Below the pieces are notes generated by a model. It was not told the DNA's origin. It saw only the letters and a program-made list of their open reading frames with translations, and searched no databases. A stretch of DNA of 64,000 nt from contig NZ_JACHEG010000002.1 in assembly GCF_014201355.1 (NCBI RefSeq), positions 868,001 through 932,000 of the forward strand, in the 5' to 3' direction. The position numbers and the translations under genes are program-made. Origin of the DNA: Aliirhizobium wenxiniae. GTDB taxonomy: Bacteria; Pseudomonadota; Alphaproteobacteria; Rhizobiales; Rhizobiaceae. This document shows positions 1 to 9,216 of this stretch, piece by piece. The stretch's first letter is position 1, and each line of letters opens with the position of its first letter.

Positions 1-2
1 TT

Positions 3-1034
3 TCCGCCATGGCGCTTTTGACCATACCGGCGCTTGTCGGGCCACTGACGGGGCCGCCGATCGGTGGCTTCATTACCACCTATTTTTCCTGGCACTGGAT
101 CTTCATCATCAATGTCCCGATCGGGGTGATCGGGCTTTACCTCACCGGCAGATACCTGCCCGAAGTGCCGCCGATGGGAACCGCCAGGATGGACTGGACT
201 GGCTTCCTGCTGACATCCGTCGCGGCCTCCGGCGTCGTCTTCGGGCTTTCGGTAATCGGCCTGCCGGCTCTGCCGCCCGCAGTCGGCATCAGTGCTACGC
301 TTGCCGGCTTTGCCGCGTGCTTTCTTTATGTGCGTCATGCAAGGCTGCATCCTCACCCGATCCTGAACCTGAAGATTTTCAACGATCGGGCATTCAGGGC
401 CTCGACAACGGGGGGCACGCTGTTTCGGATTGCCACCGGTGCTATCCCCTTTCTGATGCCGCTGATGTTGCAGCTCGGTTTCGGGCTCAATCCGTTCCAA
501 TCCGGCCTTATCACTTTTTCAGGTGCGATCGGCGCGCTGACCGTGAAGTTCGTGGCACGGCGGGTATTTGCCGTCACCGGCTTCCGCACAGCGCTGATGG
601 TCGCCGGCGTTCTCGGCGCGGCCATGACGGCGGTGAACGGGTTCTTCACGCCCGAGACGCCGCATATCTGGATCATCGGCGCGCTTCTGGCTGCAGGCCT
701 GTTCCGCTCGCTGTTCTTTACCGGCGTCAACGCACTCGGTTATTCGGAGATTTCAGACGAACTGGCGAGCCAGGCGACTTCCATGGCATCCGCGCTGCAG
801 CAGGTCAGCCTTGCGCTTGGCGTCGCCTTTGCCGCCTTCATCCTGGAGATGTCCTCGATGTTTTCAGGCAGCCATCTGCAGCTGGCAGATTTTCACCTTG
901 CCTTCTTCATCGTGGCAGCGGTCTCGCTGTTTTCGATCATTCCGCTCATCAAGCTCGATCCGCTGACAGGGGCGGATGTTTCCGGCCACCGGGGCCGGCG
1001 ACCGGCTGACGCACAGCCGGAAGCGGGAGAATAA
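3..1034 (+). CDS. MFS multidrug exporter, DHA2 (EmrB/QacA) type, 5' truncated by window edge
   Basis: Inner-membrane proton antiporter of the major facilitator superfamily, probably exporting toxic or lipophilic compounds. The frame is already open at base 3, so the gene starts outside the window; the ATG at base 9 is internal. About 344 residues are present, and full-length DHA2 proteins are near 480-510, so the first few helices are missing. The visible part opens with motif C (GPLTGPPIGG) followed by the WHWIFIINVPIG segment typical of the 14-helix EmrB branch, then repeated hydrophobic helices up to about residue 315. The C-terminus is short and hydrophilic. It ends 3 bases before the convergent rlmE stop, so the two genes share a minimal intergenic region. 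The family call is firm; the substrate cannot be read from the sequence. Confidence 0.85.
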   Translation, partial: SAMALLTIPALVGPLTGPPIGGFITTYFSWHWIFIINVPIGVIGLYLTGRYLPEVPPMGTARMDWTGFLLTSVAASGVVFGLSVIGLPALPPAVGISATLAGFAACFLYVRHARLHPHPILNLKIFNDRAFRASTTGGTLFRIATGAIPFLMPLMLQLGFGLNPFQSGLITFSGAIGALTVKFVARRVFAVTGFRTALMVAGVLGAAMTAVNGFFTPETPHIWIIGALLAAGLFRSLFFTGVNALGYSEISDELASQATSMASALQQVSLALGVAFAAFILEMSSMFSGSHLQLADFHLAFFIVAAVSLFSIIPLIKLDPLTGADVSGHRGRRPADAQPEAGE

Positions 1035-1037
1035 GGA

Positions 1038-1778
1038 TCAGTCGTCAGACGTCTCGGAAACGACTTCGGCGTCGGCATCCTCTGCCCTGCGACCTTTGAA
1101 GTGCTTGGCAAGCAGGAACATCTCGACCGATTCCTGACGCGAGGACGCGGGCTTTACATGGATGACCTGCTTGAAGTTCTTCTTCAGGAGATCCAGCAGA
1201 TCCTTTTCCGTGCCGCCCTGGAAGGTTTTGGCCAGGAAGTGGCCGCCTTCGGCCAGAACCTCGATGGCGAAATGCGCCGCGACTTCGCACAAATGCATGG
1301 TGCGCAGGTGGTCGGTCCGGTGATGGCCGGTCGTCGGCGCCGCCATGTCGGAAAGCACGAGGTTCGGCACTCCGCCGATCGCTTCCTTCAGAAGCGCAGG
1401 CGCGCTGTCATCAAGAAAGTCGAGCTGCAGGATTTTTACACCCGGCAAGGGATCGACCTCGAGGAAGTCGATGGCTGCGACACGCGGATCCTCGTCCGTC
1501 GAGTTCGTCACCTTGGCGGCAATCTGCGACCAGCTGCCAGGTGCTGCGCCCAAATCGATGATGCGACGGGCGCCTTTCAGGATCTGGTGCTTTTCATCGA
1601 TCTCGAGCAGCTTGAAGGCTGCGCGGGCGCGATACCCCTCGAGCTTTGCCCGTTGGACGTAAGGATCGTTGATGTGGCGCTCCAGCCAGCGGCGTGAAGA
1701 CGCCTTCAGCTTGCCCTTCTTGACCTTCTGGCCGAGCTTTCGCCCTGTTCTGTTTATTCCGACCGGTGTCTTCGTCAT
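1038..1778 (-). CDS. rlmE: 23S rRNA (uridine-2552-2'-O)-methyltransferase RlmE (FtsJ/RrmJ)
   Basis: Methylates the 2'-oxygen of U2552 in 23S rRNA using S-adenosylmethionine, late in assembly of the large ribosomal subunit. The 246-residue protein has the FtsJ Rossmann fold: [10 protein letters not shown] (first catalytic Lys), the SAM loop [12 protein letters not shown] near residue 95, LSDMAAP (catalytic Asp), FLAKTFQGG (second Lys) and RQESVEMF (Glu), giving the complete K-D-K-E tetrad. The N-terminus has a basic leader rich in Lys and Arg and the C-terminus has an acidic tail, both common in alphaproteobacterial versions. Its ATG overlaps the stop of the upstream phosphatase gene by four bases, so the two are translationally coupled. 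This gene order, ppx/gppA then rlmE, is common in Rhizobiales. Confidence 0.95.
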   Translation of the reverse strand: MTKTPVGINRTGRKLGQKVKKGKLKASSRRWLERHINDPYVQRAKLEGYRARAAFKLLEIDEKHQILKGARRIIDLGAAPGSWSQIAAKVTNSTDEDPRVAAIDFLEVDPLPGVKILQLDFLDDSAPALLKEAIGGVPNLVLSDMAAPTTGHHRTDHLRTMHLCEVAAHFAIEVLAEGGHFLAKTFQGGTEKDLLDLLKKNFKQVIHVKPASSRQESVEMFLLAKHFKGRRAEDADAEVVSETSDD

Positions 1779-3571
1779 CGCCGTCTCAAAACCTCTCCGG
1801 AACCTGTCGAGCCCGATCTCCTCGAGCGAATGCGCCGCCAGACGCCATCATCGGCCATCATATCGGTCAAAAGCCCTTCGCGCAGCCCGCGATCGGCAAC
1901 CCGCATCCTGGGACTTGGCCAACGGCGGCGGATCGCCTCCAGAATGGCGCAGCCGGCGAGCACCAGATCAGCCCGATCGGGGCCAATGCACGGATTGGCA
2001 GCACGACCGGCAAAATCCCATGAGAGCAGCTTTGCCTGCATGGCGGTGACTTCCGCATCCGACAGCCACAGGCCATCGACCCTGCGACGGTCATAACGCG
2101 GCAAATCGAGATGGACCCCGGCAAGCGTCGTCACTGTGCCCGATGTGCCGATAAGGTGGAAATCGTAGTCGCTGCCGTTGTCAACAGCCTCAGGCGGCGG
2201 GCAATCGAATTTTGCCAGCATGCCCTGAACCTCGCAGATCATCGCCTCGAAGACATCCGGCGTCACATCGCGACCACCATAACGCTCAGACAGAGTGACG
2301 ACGCCGACGGGCAGCGAGGTCCAATGCGTGATATGGTTGGCAAGCCGTGATGAGCGATTGTCGGCGATGCGGATGACGGCAATTTCCGACGAGCCACCGC
2401 CGATATCGAACAGCACGATCGAACGCGCCTCGCGCCCCACGAGCGAAGAGCAGCCGGAAACGGCGAGCCGCGCCTCTGTCTCACGATCGATGATTTCCAG
2501 CTCAAGGCCGGTTTCGGCAGTCACCCGCGCCAGAAATTCCTCGCCGTTTGCGGCGGCGCGGCAGGCTTCCGTTGCAATCAACCGCATCTTGCGGATCGGC
2601 TTGGCGGCGAGCTTCAAGGCGCAGATGCGCAAAGCCTCGACGGCACGGTCCATCGCGTCGTTCGACAGCCGGCCGGTGGCTGCCAGCCCCTCGCCCAGGC
2701 GCACGATACGCGAGAACGCATCGACGACACGAAAATGGCCGGGACGCGTCGGCTGGGCGATCAGCAGGCGGCAATTGTTGGTGCCGAGATCGAGCGCGGC
2801 ATAAAGATCGTCGTGGAAGGGAAGCGTCGCTTCGACCGACTGAAGCGCCGGGGTGATGCTGTTGCCCTGCTCGGAGGACGACATCGCCCGCGTCAACGCA
2901 GGCTGCGAAACACCGTTCAGAGCGCCCTTGGCCTGTGTGAGGGGACGCCCCTGGAGTCCGCGACCGGCCCGGTTCTTCTTGCGCCGATCACGCCCTCTAC
3001 CGCCGTGAGACTGGCCGCCGTGATTTTTGCCATCATTCCGCGATGCGCCTTCGCCACCCGCATGATGGGGCTGCTGCACGCTTGCGCCGGCATTCGATGC
3101 GCCTGCAGAATGGGATGATCCGCCTCGAGCATCGGCATGCGGCTTGCCACCGGAATGTCCTGCAGCACCGGCTGCAGTCTGTGACATGTGATCGGACGAT
3201 GCGCCGTAATGAGATCTGGAGCGCCTGCGCTTACGTTTGCGCGCAGGCTGATCCTGCTTCGCGACATCCGATTTCCCGGCATCGCGTTTAGCCACGTCCT
3301 GTCTTGACGAGTCCTGCTTTTTCTCTGGGCGCGCGGCCGGGTCAGCCTGAACGGCTGATGACGCGTGTTGGGAAGCGTTCGCATTGCGGTTTTTGCCGCC
3401 GCGCTTCCCTTTCCTGCGACGGGGCCGCTTTTCTGCCCCACGCTCTCCGGCCGACGCCCCGCCATCTGGCGGCATACGGCCGCTATCGGGGTCCATTGGT
3501 CGTTCTATCCATTTCGCGGCGCACCGCCTCCAAAAGGCGTGCTGCTGCGTCTGATTGCTTCGTTGCGCCAA
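1775..3571 (-). CDS. Ppx/GppA family phosphatase with long basic N-terminal extension
   Basis: Exopolyphosphatase or guanosine pentaphosphatase of the ASKHA fold, acting on polyphosphate or pppGpp. The catalytic part begins near residue 255 with [16 protein letters not shown] (phosphate 1 loop), continues through [14 protein letters not shown] and [12 protein letters not shown], and contains the phosphate 2 loop [15 protein letters not shown]. It is about 340 residues long, which fits the short single-module Ppx/GppA proteins of alphaproteobacteria. Ahead of it lie about 230 residues of low-complexity sequence rich in Lys, Arg, Gly, Ser and His, likely disordered and possibly RNA- or polyphosphate-binding. 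The start is uncertain: the most upstream ATG is used, but an internal ATG at 3493 is equally possible since neither has a strong ribosome binding site. It is coupled to rlmE by a four-base overlap. Confidence 0.88.
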   Translation of the reverse strand: MAQRSNQTQQHAFWRRCAAKWIERPMDPDSGRMPPDGGASAGERGAEKRPRRRKGKRGGKNRNANASQHASSAVQADPAARPEKKQDSSRQDVAKRDAGKSDVAKQDQPARKRKRRRSRSHYGASSDHMSQTAAGAAGHSGGKPHADARGGSSHSAGASNAGASVQQPHHAGGEGASRNDGKNHGGQSHGGRGRDRRKKNRAGRGLQGRPLTQAKGALNGVSQPALTRAMSSSEQGNSITPALQSVEATLPFHDDLYAALDLGTNNCRLLIAQPTRPGHFRVVDAFSRIVRLGEGLAATGRLSNDAMDRAVEALRICALKLAAKPIRKMRLIATEACRAAANGEEFLARVTAETGLELEIIDRETEARLAVSGCSSLVGREARSIVLFDIGGGSSEIAVIRIADNRSSRLANHITHWTSLPVGVVTLSERYGGRDVTPDVFEAMICEVQGMLAKFDCPPPEAVDNGSDYDFHLIGTSGTVTTLAGVHLDLPRYDRRRVDGLWLSDAEVTAMQAKLLSWDFAGRAANPCIGPDRADLVLAGCAILEAIRRRWPSPRMRVADRGLREGLLTDMMADDGVWRRIRSRRSGSTGSGEVLRRR

Positions 3572-3734
3572 GGATAACAGCGCAAGCGCAATTCGCCAAT
3601 GTCTTTTTCCGAACGGCGACCAAAAGTGGCTAACTCAACATGCTGCAAATTTTTCAGAAAAAACTATTTGCAAGTCGCGAAGGTTTGGCTATAAGCGCCG
3701 CACACCGACGAACCGGCCAAGCGCCGCTTCCTGC

Positions 3735-3808
3735 TGGGGAATAGTTCAACGGTAGAACGACGGACTCTGACTCCGTTAATCTTGGTTCGAATCCAGGTTC
3801 CCCAGCCA
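3735..3808 (+). tRNA. tRNA-Gln (anticodon CTG)
   Basis: A 74-base cloverleaf with encoded CCA. The acceptor arms TGGGGAA and TTCCCCA pair fully. The anticodon stem ACGGA/TCCGT holds the loop CTCTGAC, giving anticodon CTG (Gln). The T arm contains GGTTCGAATCC. The discriminator is G. Its 3' end, from 3799, is repeated exactly at 11876, which suggests it served as an integration site. Confidence 0.97.
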
Positions 3809-3809
3809 A
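3799..3809 (+). other. Candidate attachment site (left), 3' end of tRNA-Gln
   Basis: TCCCCAGCCAA covers the last bases of the tRNA-Gln acceptor arm, the CCA and one base beyond. The same 11 bases occur at 11876-11886 in the same orientation, 8.1 kb away, and enclose the accessory YcaO-TfuA segment. No integrase gene is visible between the two copies. The attachment role is an inference. Confidence 0.4.
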
Positions 3810-4050
3810 AAACTTCTTCAAGAAATTCAGAGACGTAACCCCTTACGGGGATGGGCGTTCTGCAGATAGCTGACTATCGCGATCCATCATGGCAGACGGC
3901 CTACATGAAAAAACTGCGTGATGCATATCTACTTAGCACCACGGCGACACACTCTTTTTGAAATCGTTACGTAATTTCGACGTGCGGGTCTGCCCCGCCG
4001 CACGGAATTTCGTGCCGCGTACAATCCCATCTCCTTTCAACTTTTGGCTA

Positions 4051-4080
4051 CCGACACATCGTGTCGGCCTGTGTTATAGT
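4051..4080 (+). promoter_or_regulatory. Operator-like palindrome with a -10-like element ahead of the cyclase/ATPase regulator
   Basis: CCGACAC-ATC-GTGTCGG is a perfect 7-base inverted repeat at 4051-4067. It lies just upstream of TATAGT at 4075-4080, which resembles a sigma-70 -10 box, and about 58 bases before the chosen ATG at 4125. A protein bound here would block or contact RNA polymerase, so this is a plausible control point for the whole accessory gene set. The bound protein is unknown. Confidence 0.45.
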
Positions 4081-4124
4081 CGCTCTGTCAGGTGCAGGAT
4101 TTAGCAGACACGCAAGGGGCGGCG

Positions 4125-7100
4125 ATGGCGAGCGAAAGTCCTATCAATTCACCGAAGCACCCACGAAAATCGCCGGGCGGGGGTGCGCGGCCGGCGGAGC
4201 ATGGCAGCGAGCGGCGCCTCATCACGGCACTCTGCTACGATCTTGTCGGATCGACAAATCTTTTCCATCAACTCGATATCGAGGACTTCCAGGAGCTGAT
4301 TTCCGCCTTTCAGCAGGCGGTGCGGTCGGCGATCGTCGCGCGTTCCGGCATGATGCGGCTCGAGGCCGGTGACGGCGGTGTTGCCCTTTTCCCGACGGAA
4401 CTTGGCTCGCGCGATGCCGCGTCGCTGGCGATTCGCGCTGGCTTCGACGTTATCGAGGCCTGCCGGCGCATCGGCCGCGAGGCGCGGCGCAGCGACATGC
4501 ATGTCCGCGTCGGCATCGCCACCTCCATCGCGCTGGTCCAGGAACCGCGCGAGGACGTCCCTTCGCAGGAGCCGGTGACGGGGGCGGCGCTCGCCATGGC
4601 GATGCGGCTGGAAACGCTCGCGGCCCCTGACAGCATTCTCGTCTCGGAGGAAACGAAGACCCTCGCTGGACGCGCCTACGCCTTCATCTTCGAGGGCAGC
4701 CGGTCGCTAAGGGGATTTGCCGAGCCCGAAAGGGTTTGGCGCGCGCTCGAACATCGTACCGAAGTCACCCGCTTCTACGCCTTCGGACGGCTTGGCGGTT
4801 CCTTAATCGGCCGTGCCGCCGAGCTTGAGACAATTGGCCGTTGCTGGCAAGAGGTCTTGGCCGGGAAAGGCCAGATCCTGGCGATCGAAGGCGACGCCGG
4901 CATCGGCAAATCACGGCTTTTGCGGGAGATCCGCAAGCTTACCCGCAAGGAGCGATCGAGGGCCTTCCTGTTTCAGTGCGCGCCCGGCGGCGCGCGCTCC
5001 ACGCTTCACCCGCTCATGCATGGCTTTCCCGGCACGGCGTCCAAGGCGGCTGGCCCCTCACGCCTGGCGGCGACAACCGTCGCCGCCGCGTTCGCGCACC
5101 ACGGCATAGAAGAGCCAGACGTCGCCGAACTGTTTTCGTATCTGCTCGGCGCTGCGGGCCGAAACGAGTCCCTCTCCGGCAGTGATCCCAAGGCAATCCG
5201 CGACAGGGCCCGGCGGGCGACCATCCATGCGCTGGAGACCGTCGGCGCCCGCGGTCCGCTGATCATGGCGGTCGAGGATATTCACTGGATCGATCCGACG
5301 TCGCAGGACCTCCTTGGGGAAATCGCCCGCACAGTTTCACGGCTTCCCATCCTTCTCGTCGTCACCTTGCGCCCCGGCACCGCGATGGATTGGGCCGACG
5401 GTGCCGACGTGGTGCACCTGTCGTTGAAGCCACTCAATCGCGGCGAGACGAAGCAGGCGATCGAAGCGAGTTGGCCGGCACACAAGCGCACGGCACTTCC
5501 GGAACTTCTGGAGGCGACGGAGCGGATTTCCGGCGGCGTTCCGCTGTTCATCGAGGAGATCTGCCAGTGGATCACGGAGATCGCGCCTGCGGATGCGGCG
5601 AATATTCCTGAGGCAATCGCGCATGAGGGCGAGGCCAAGGTCTCTCACACGCACGCGCTTGCCTTCGAAGGGATTCTCGACGAACGGCTCGCGCGCCTCG
5701 GACCGGCGCGGGACGTGGCGCGAGCCGCGGCGATCGCCGGCGGCCGTACGACGCTATCGCTGCTTCACGCGCTTTTGCCGGATCTCGCCAGGCGGTCACT
5801 GGCGAGTGCGGCGGATGTGCTGTGCGAAACCGGCTTTCTGACGCGTGGCCGAACCGGCGGAACCGTGATCTACCGCTTCCGACACGCCCTGATCCAGGAA
5901 ACGATCTACAAGGCACTGCTGCGCACCCAACGGCAGGTTCTGCACCGGCGGCTGTTCAACGCCGTCAGCGACGACCGTGGGCTGGCGGAATGGATCGACA
6001 CCGGCGGGCTCGCCGACCAGGCGGAACGCGCCGGGCTCACGGAGGAGGCAATTCGGCTGTTCATCGCCGCCGGCTCCGAGAGTGCCGGCCGCTCGGCGAT
6101 GATCGAGGCGCGCCACCATCTGGAGCACGCGCTCGCCCTTTGCGCCGAGATGGACGAAAGTGAGGCGGTCGACGCCTTGCGGCTTTCCGCCTTCACCAGG
6201 CTCGGCCCGATCCTCACTGGCCTCATCGGCGCCAATTCTCCGCCCGCCCGCAAGCTGTACGAAGACGGCGTCGCCATCGCCCGCCGCCAGCCGAAGGAAG
6301 ACCAGCCAAAGTGGTTTCCGATCTATTGGGGCTGGTGGCTGACCGGGCCTGACTTTCTCGTCATGCACGACCGCGCACTCGAAGTGCAGATGATGATGCT
6401 TGGCACCGAAGATCGCGAAATCACCCTGCAGGTCAAGCATTGCATCTGGGCGATCGACTTCAATCTCGGCCGGCACAAGGAGACGCAGGAGGCGATCACG
6501 GCGGGGATTGCGCTCTACGACGAGCGATCGGCAGAAACCGCGCGAACGCTCTATGGCGGCCACGACGCCAAGGTCTGTGGCCTCGGACAACTCGCTCTGT
6601 CGCTCTGGCTGACGGGACAGGGCTCGGCCTCGGACACAGCACTTGCGGACATGGTCAGCCTGGTCGAGCGCATCGGCCATGTTCCGAGTACCGCCCATTC
6701 GCTCGACACCGAGGCGGTCTCGGCCTTCTACCGCGACGATTTCGAGCGGCTGGCGGATGTTTCGAGCCGGATGCAGCTCTTTGCCCAGCAACATGAGATG
6801 CAGTCGCTCGCTGGCATGTCGCTGCTTTTCGGCGGCTGGGCCAAAGCCCACAGCGACGACCTCCTCGCCGGCCATGAGATGTTCGGCGAGGGTTTGGCGC
6901 TGCTCAAGGATCTCGGCGCCGTCGCCGACCTGCCGATCTATCTCTACATGCACGCGACCCTGCTCGGCCTTGCCGGCAAGTATGAGCAGGCCATCGACGT
7001 CGTCACCGATGCCATCTGGCAGGCCAAGGAAACCGGCCATGCCTACTGGCTCTCCGAACTCTACCGCTGCCGGGCCGTGCTGCGCGCTCAGGGAAACGTG

Positions 7101-7226
7101 AAAACCAATCTTGTCGCCGCCGAACTGCTGACCGCCGTGACCATCGCCGAAAGCCAGGGTGCGATGGCTCTGCTGCAAAGGGCGAGCCGCTCAACCCGGG
7201 AGCTGGGCGTTGTTATCGGACGCTGA
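4125..7226 (+). CDS. Class III cyclase-homology domain / AAA ATPase / TPR regulatory protein
   Basis: A 1033-residue cytoplasmic signalling or transcription-related protein. Residues about 30-205 form a class III nucleotide cyclase homology domain. The metal-binding aspartates appear in CYDLVGST and EAGDGGVALF, but the usual NxAxR transition-state motif reads ALAMAMRLE, with Asn replaced by Ala, so cyclase activity may be weak or absent. An AAA-type ATPase follows: Walker A GDAGIGKSRLL near residue 257 and Walker B LIMAVEDIHWID near 383. From about 640 to the end there are helical TPR-like repeats. ATG 4125 is preferred over GTG 4092 because AAGGGG stands six bases upstream. The stop lies inside the YcaO frame. 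Cyclase/ATPase fusions are known next to thiazole/oxazole-modified peptide clusters, so a regulatory role for the following genes is plausible. Confidence 0.8.
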   Translation: MASESPINSPKHPRKSPGGGARPAEHGSERRLITALCYDLVGSTNLFHQLDIEDFQELISAFQQAVRSAIVARSGMMRLEAGDGGVALFPTELGSRDAASLAIRAGFDVIEACRRIGREARRSDMHVRVGIATSIALVQEPREDVPSQEPVTGAALAMAMRLETLAAPDSILVSEETKTLAGRAYAFIFEGSRSLRGFAEPERVWRALEHRTEVTRFYAFGRLGGSLIGRAAELETIGRCWQEVLAGKGQILAIEGDAGIGKSRLLREIRKLTRKERSRAFLFQCAPGGARSTLHPLMHGFPGTASKAAGPSRLAATTVAAAFAHHGIEEPDVAELFSYLLGAAGRNESLSGSDPKAIRDRARRATIHALETVGARGPLIMAVEDIHWIDPTSQDLLGEIARTVSRLPILLVVTLRPGTAMDWADGADVVHLSLKPLNRGETKQAIEASWPAHKRTALPELLEATERISGGVPLFIEEICQWITEIAPADAANIPEAIAHEGEAKVSHTHALAFEGILDERLARLGPARDVARAAAIAGGRTTLSLLHALLPDLARRSLASAADVLCETGFLTRGRTGGTVIYRFRHALIQETIYKALLRTQRQVLHRRLFNAVSDDRGLAEWIDTGGLADQAERAGLTEEAIRLFIAAGSESAGRSAMIEARHHLEHALALCAEMDESEAVDALRLSAFTRLGPILTGLIGANSPPARKLYEDGVAIARRQPKEDQPKWFPIYWGWWLTGPDFLVMHDRALEVQMMMLGTEDREITLQVKHCIWAIDFNLGRHKETQEAITAGIALYDERSAETARTLYGGHDAKVCGLGQLALSLWLTGQGSASDTALADMVSLVERIGHVPSTAHSLDTEAVSAFYRDDFERLADVSSRMQLFAQQHEMQSLAGMSLLFGGWAKAHSDDLLAGHEMFGEGLALLKDLGAVADLPIYLYMHATLLGLAGKYEQAIDVVTDAIWQAKETGHAYWLSELYRCRAVLRAQGNVKTNLVAAELLTAVTIAESQGAMALLQRASRSTRELGVVIGR

Positions 7227-8442
7227 CACGGCCGAAGGCCTGCCCCCTGTCCCGCCGGCGATCGACGGACGGATTGCCGACTTTCGCGACGAGCTTGCCG
7301 CCGGCTTGAGGCAACCGCTCGATACGCCGGCCGACCCCGGCGCCGCCGAGGCGTGTTTTCGCAGGCTACTCCCTTTCAGCCGCCGGGCCGGCATCACCCG
7401 TCTCGCCGACCTGACCGGGCTCGACCGTCTCGGTCTGCCGGTGGTGCAGGCCATCCAGCCGGCCGCGCTTTCCGAGGTGACCTCGCTTGGCCGCGGCCTC
7501 ACCCTGATGGAGGCGGCGGTCGGGGCGATCATGGAGGGTCTCGAGCGTTTCTTCGCCGAGCGCATTCCCTCCTCGGACTGCTTTCTTGCGACCGCCGACG
7601 AGCTCCGGATCGACGCGGCCCTGCTCGAAAACCTGCTGCTTCCCCACGCCGGCACCGCATGGCGATCGCTGCCAATTCCCTGGACATTGGCTGTCGATGT
7701 CGCGAGCGGAGCGCCGCAGCCGGTGCCGCTCGAACTTGTTCACACCTGCTATACCGATCCCGAGCCACAGGGCGACGGATTGTTCGTCCGCACCACCACC
7801 GGCCTTGCCTGCCACAGCACGGCGCGCGATGCCTTCGCGCATGGACTGTTGGAATGCATCGAACGCGACGCGATCGCGCGGGCCTTCACCACCCACGGCT
7901 TCTTCGATCGCCGCCGCATAGCGACATCGCACATCGGGCCGACGGTCGAGCATATTCTTTCGGTCACCCGGACGCAGGGCATCGCTTTCGCGCTTTGGCA
8001 CGCCCCCTCGCCCACCGACCTACCGGTGATCTGGTGCCAGGCGATCGAGGCCGGCGCGGCTGAGCCGACCCTGGCGTTGCCGACGGAGGGCCATTCCGCG
8101 GGCTTTACCGTCGAGACAGCCGCGGCGAGCGCGATGCTGGAGGCATTGTCGGCGCGCGCCGGGGCGATTTCCGGCGCGCGCGACGACCAGACGCGCGAAC
8201 ACTATCGCAAGAGCACCGATCCGCTCGTCGCGGACGCCCGCCGCCTGATCCTCGAAGCCACGGCTGCGGGTACGGCAGCGTCGCCCTTCGCCCCAACATG
8301 CCTGCGCGACGTCGTCGACCGGGTTGCCGCCTGCGGGCTTGGACCTGTTCTCGCCGTACCGGTCGGAGCGGACGCCGAAGCAGGCGTGGCCTGCGTGCGA
8401 ACCATTCTTGCGGGTGCACGGCCGTTTTCAATTTTGCGTTGA
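7159..8442 (+). CDS. YcaO-domain protein (ATP-dependent backbone-activating enzyme)
   Basis: YcaO enzymes use ATP to activate backbone amides of peptides or proteins. Depending on the partner they make azolines, amidines or thioamides. The ATP-binding features are present: IMEGLERFFAER near residue 125 corresponds to the first ExxER helix, and TGLACHSTARDA plus GLLECIERDAIARAF near 225-245 corresponds to the second. GITRLADLTGLDRLGLPVV near residue 75 is the usual N-terminal signature. The C-terminus ends ARPFSILR, without the proline-rich tail of azoline-forming members, which fits the TfuA-partnered type. The start is uncertain: ATG 7159 overlaps the upstream gene by 68 bases, and an in-frame TTG at 7210 behind GGGAG is an alternative. 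The TfuA gene follows 10 bases downstream, so the two are surely co-expressed. Confidence 0.88.
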   Translation: MRWLCCKGRAAQPGSWALLSDADTAEGLPPVPPAIDGRIADFRDELAAGLRQPLDTPADPGAAEACFRRLLPFSRRAGITRLADLTGLDRLGLPVVQAIQPAALSEVTSLGRGLTLMEAAVGAIMEGLERFFAERIPSSDCFLATADELRIDAALLENLLLPHAGTAWRSLPIPWTLAVDVASGAPQPVPLELVHTCYTDPEPQGDGLFVRTTTGLACHSTARDAFAHGLLECIERDAIARAFTTHGFFDRRRIATSHIGPTVEHILSVTRTQGIAFALWHAPSPTDLPVIWCQAIEAGAAEPTLALPTEGHSAGFTVETAAASAMLEALSARAGAISGARDDQTREHYRKSTDPLVADARRLILEATAAGTAASPFAPTCLRDVVDRVAACGLGPVLAVPVGADAEAGVACVRTILAGARPFSILR

Positions 8443-8452
8443 GGGGTTGCCG

Positions 8453-9208
8453 ATGACGAATACCGAAAGTAAAGGTCCAATTCTGGTATTTCTCGGCCCC
8501 ACGCTACGTCTCGACGAGGCGCAGGCAGCGCTCGACGCGATCTATCTGCAGCCGGTATCCCAGGGTGACGTCATCCTTGCCGCGCACGCGTTCCGCCCCC
8601 GCGCGATGGTGCTGATCGACGGACAGTTCGAGGACCGTCCCGCCGTCCGCCACAAGGAAATTCTCTGGGCGATGGCACAAGGCATCGTCATGATCGGCGC
8701 GGCCAGCATGGGAGCCTTGCGGGCGGCCGAGCTTACGCCCTATGGCATGATCGGCGTAGGCCTGATCTATAGGTGGTACCGGCGCTGGCCGTTGACGGCG
8801 GAGGATGCGGTCGCCGTGCAGTCAGGGCCCGCCGAACTCGGCTTTCTGCCGCTCACGGACGCACTGGTCGACCTTCAACGGACGTTCTCGACGCTTGCCC
8901 GCCGTAATATGATGACATCCGATGAGCATGACCAGCTCATCGCATTGGCGCGCGGCACGAACTTTCGCGATCGCTCACTCGCAGCCCTATTGCGCACCGC
9001 GGGATTTTCCAGCGACCGTATTTCGGCATTGCGGAAAGAAATGCACGGGCAAAAGCGCCTGGACGCCCTCCTTGCGTTACGTAAGGCGCCCACCCTTAAA
9101 GTAGAACCGCAGGGCCAAGACGTTGATCTCGCCTGGGTCGCGACCAATACTTTCATGAGAGATTTGGAAGCCTCGCATATTGACATCGACTTGATACGAA
9201 ATTACTAA
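8453..9208 (+). CDS. TfuA-like protein, YcaO partner
   Basis: TfuA proteins pair with YcaO enzymes; the pair is needed for backbone thioamidation, for example of methyl-coenzyme M reductase in methanogens, and tfuA is also part of the trifolitoxin system of Rhizobium leguminosarum. The 251-residue product has the core signature: VFLGPT at the start, QGDVILAA, VLIDGQFED near residue 60, HKEILWAM, then IGAASMGALRAAEL and YGMIGVGLIY near 85-105. The ATG at 8453 sits behind GAGGGG that overlaps the ycaO stop, and gives an N-terminus right before the conserved LGPT strand; a more upstream in-frame ATG at 8324 would overlap ycaO by over 100 bases and is rejected. The sulfur donor is not evident locally. 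Confidence 0.9.
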   Translation: MTNTESKGPILVFLGPTLRLDEAQAALDAIYLQPVSQGDVILAAHAFRPRAMVLIDGQFEDRPAVRHKEILWAMAQGIVMIGAASMGALRAAELTPYGMIGVGLIYRWYRRWPLTAEDAVAVQSGPAELGFLPLTDALVDLQRTFSTLARRNMMTSDEHDQLIALARGTNFRDRSLAALLRTAGFSSDRISALRKEMHGQKRLDALLALRKAPTLKVEPQGQDVDLAWVATNTFMRDLEASHIDIDLIRNY

Positions 9209-9216
9209 TTAAGCAT

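Noticed and set aside
3838..4020. Small CCCC/GGGG and GCACG/CGTGC hairpins after tRNA-Gln
   Set aside because: They are short, lack T tracts and show no repeat or integrase context; probably incidental.
5796..7178. A 460-codon open frame opposite the cyclase/ATPase gene
   Set aside because: It is a shadow frame caused by high GC in third codon positions of the real gene; the product has no domain.
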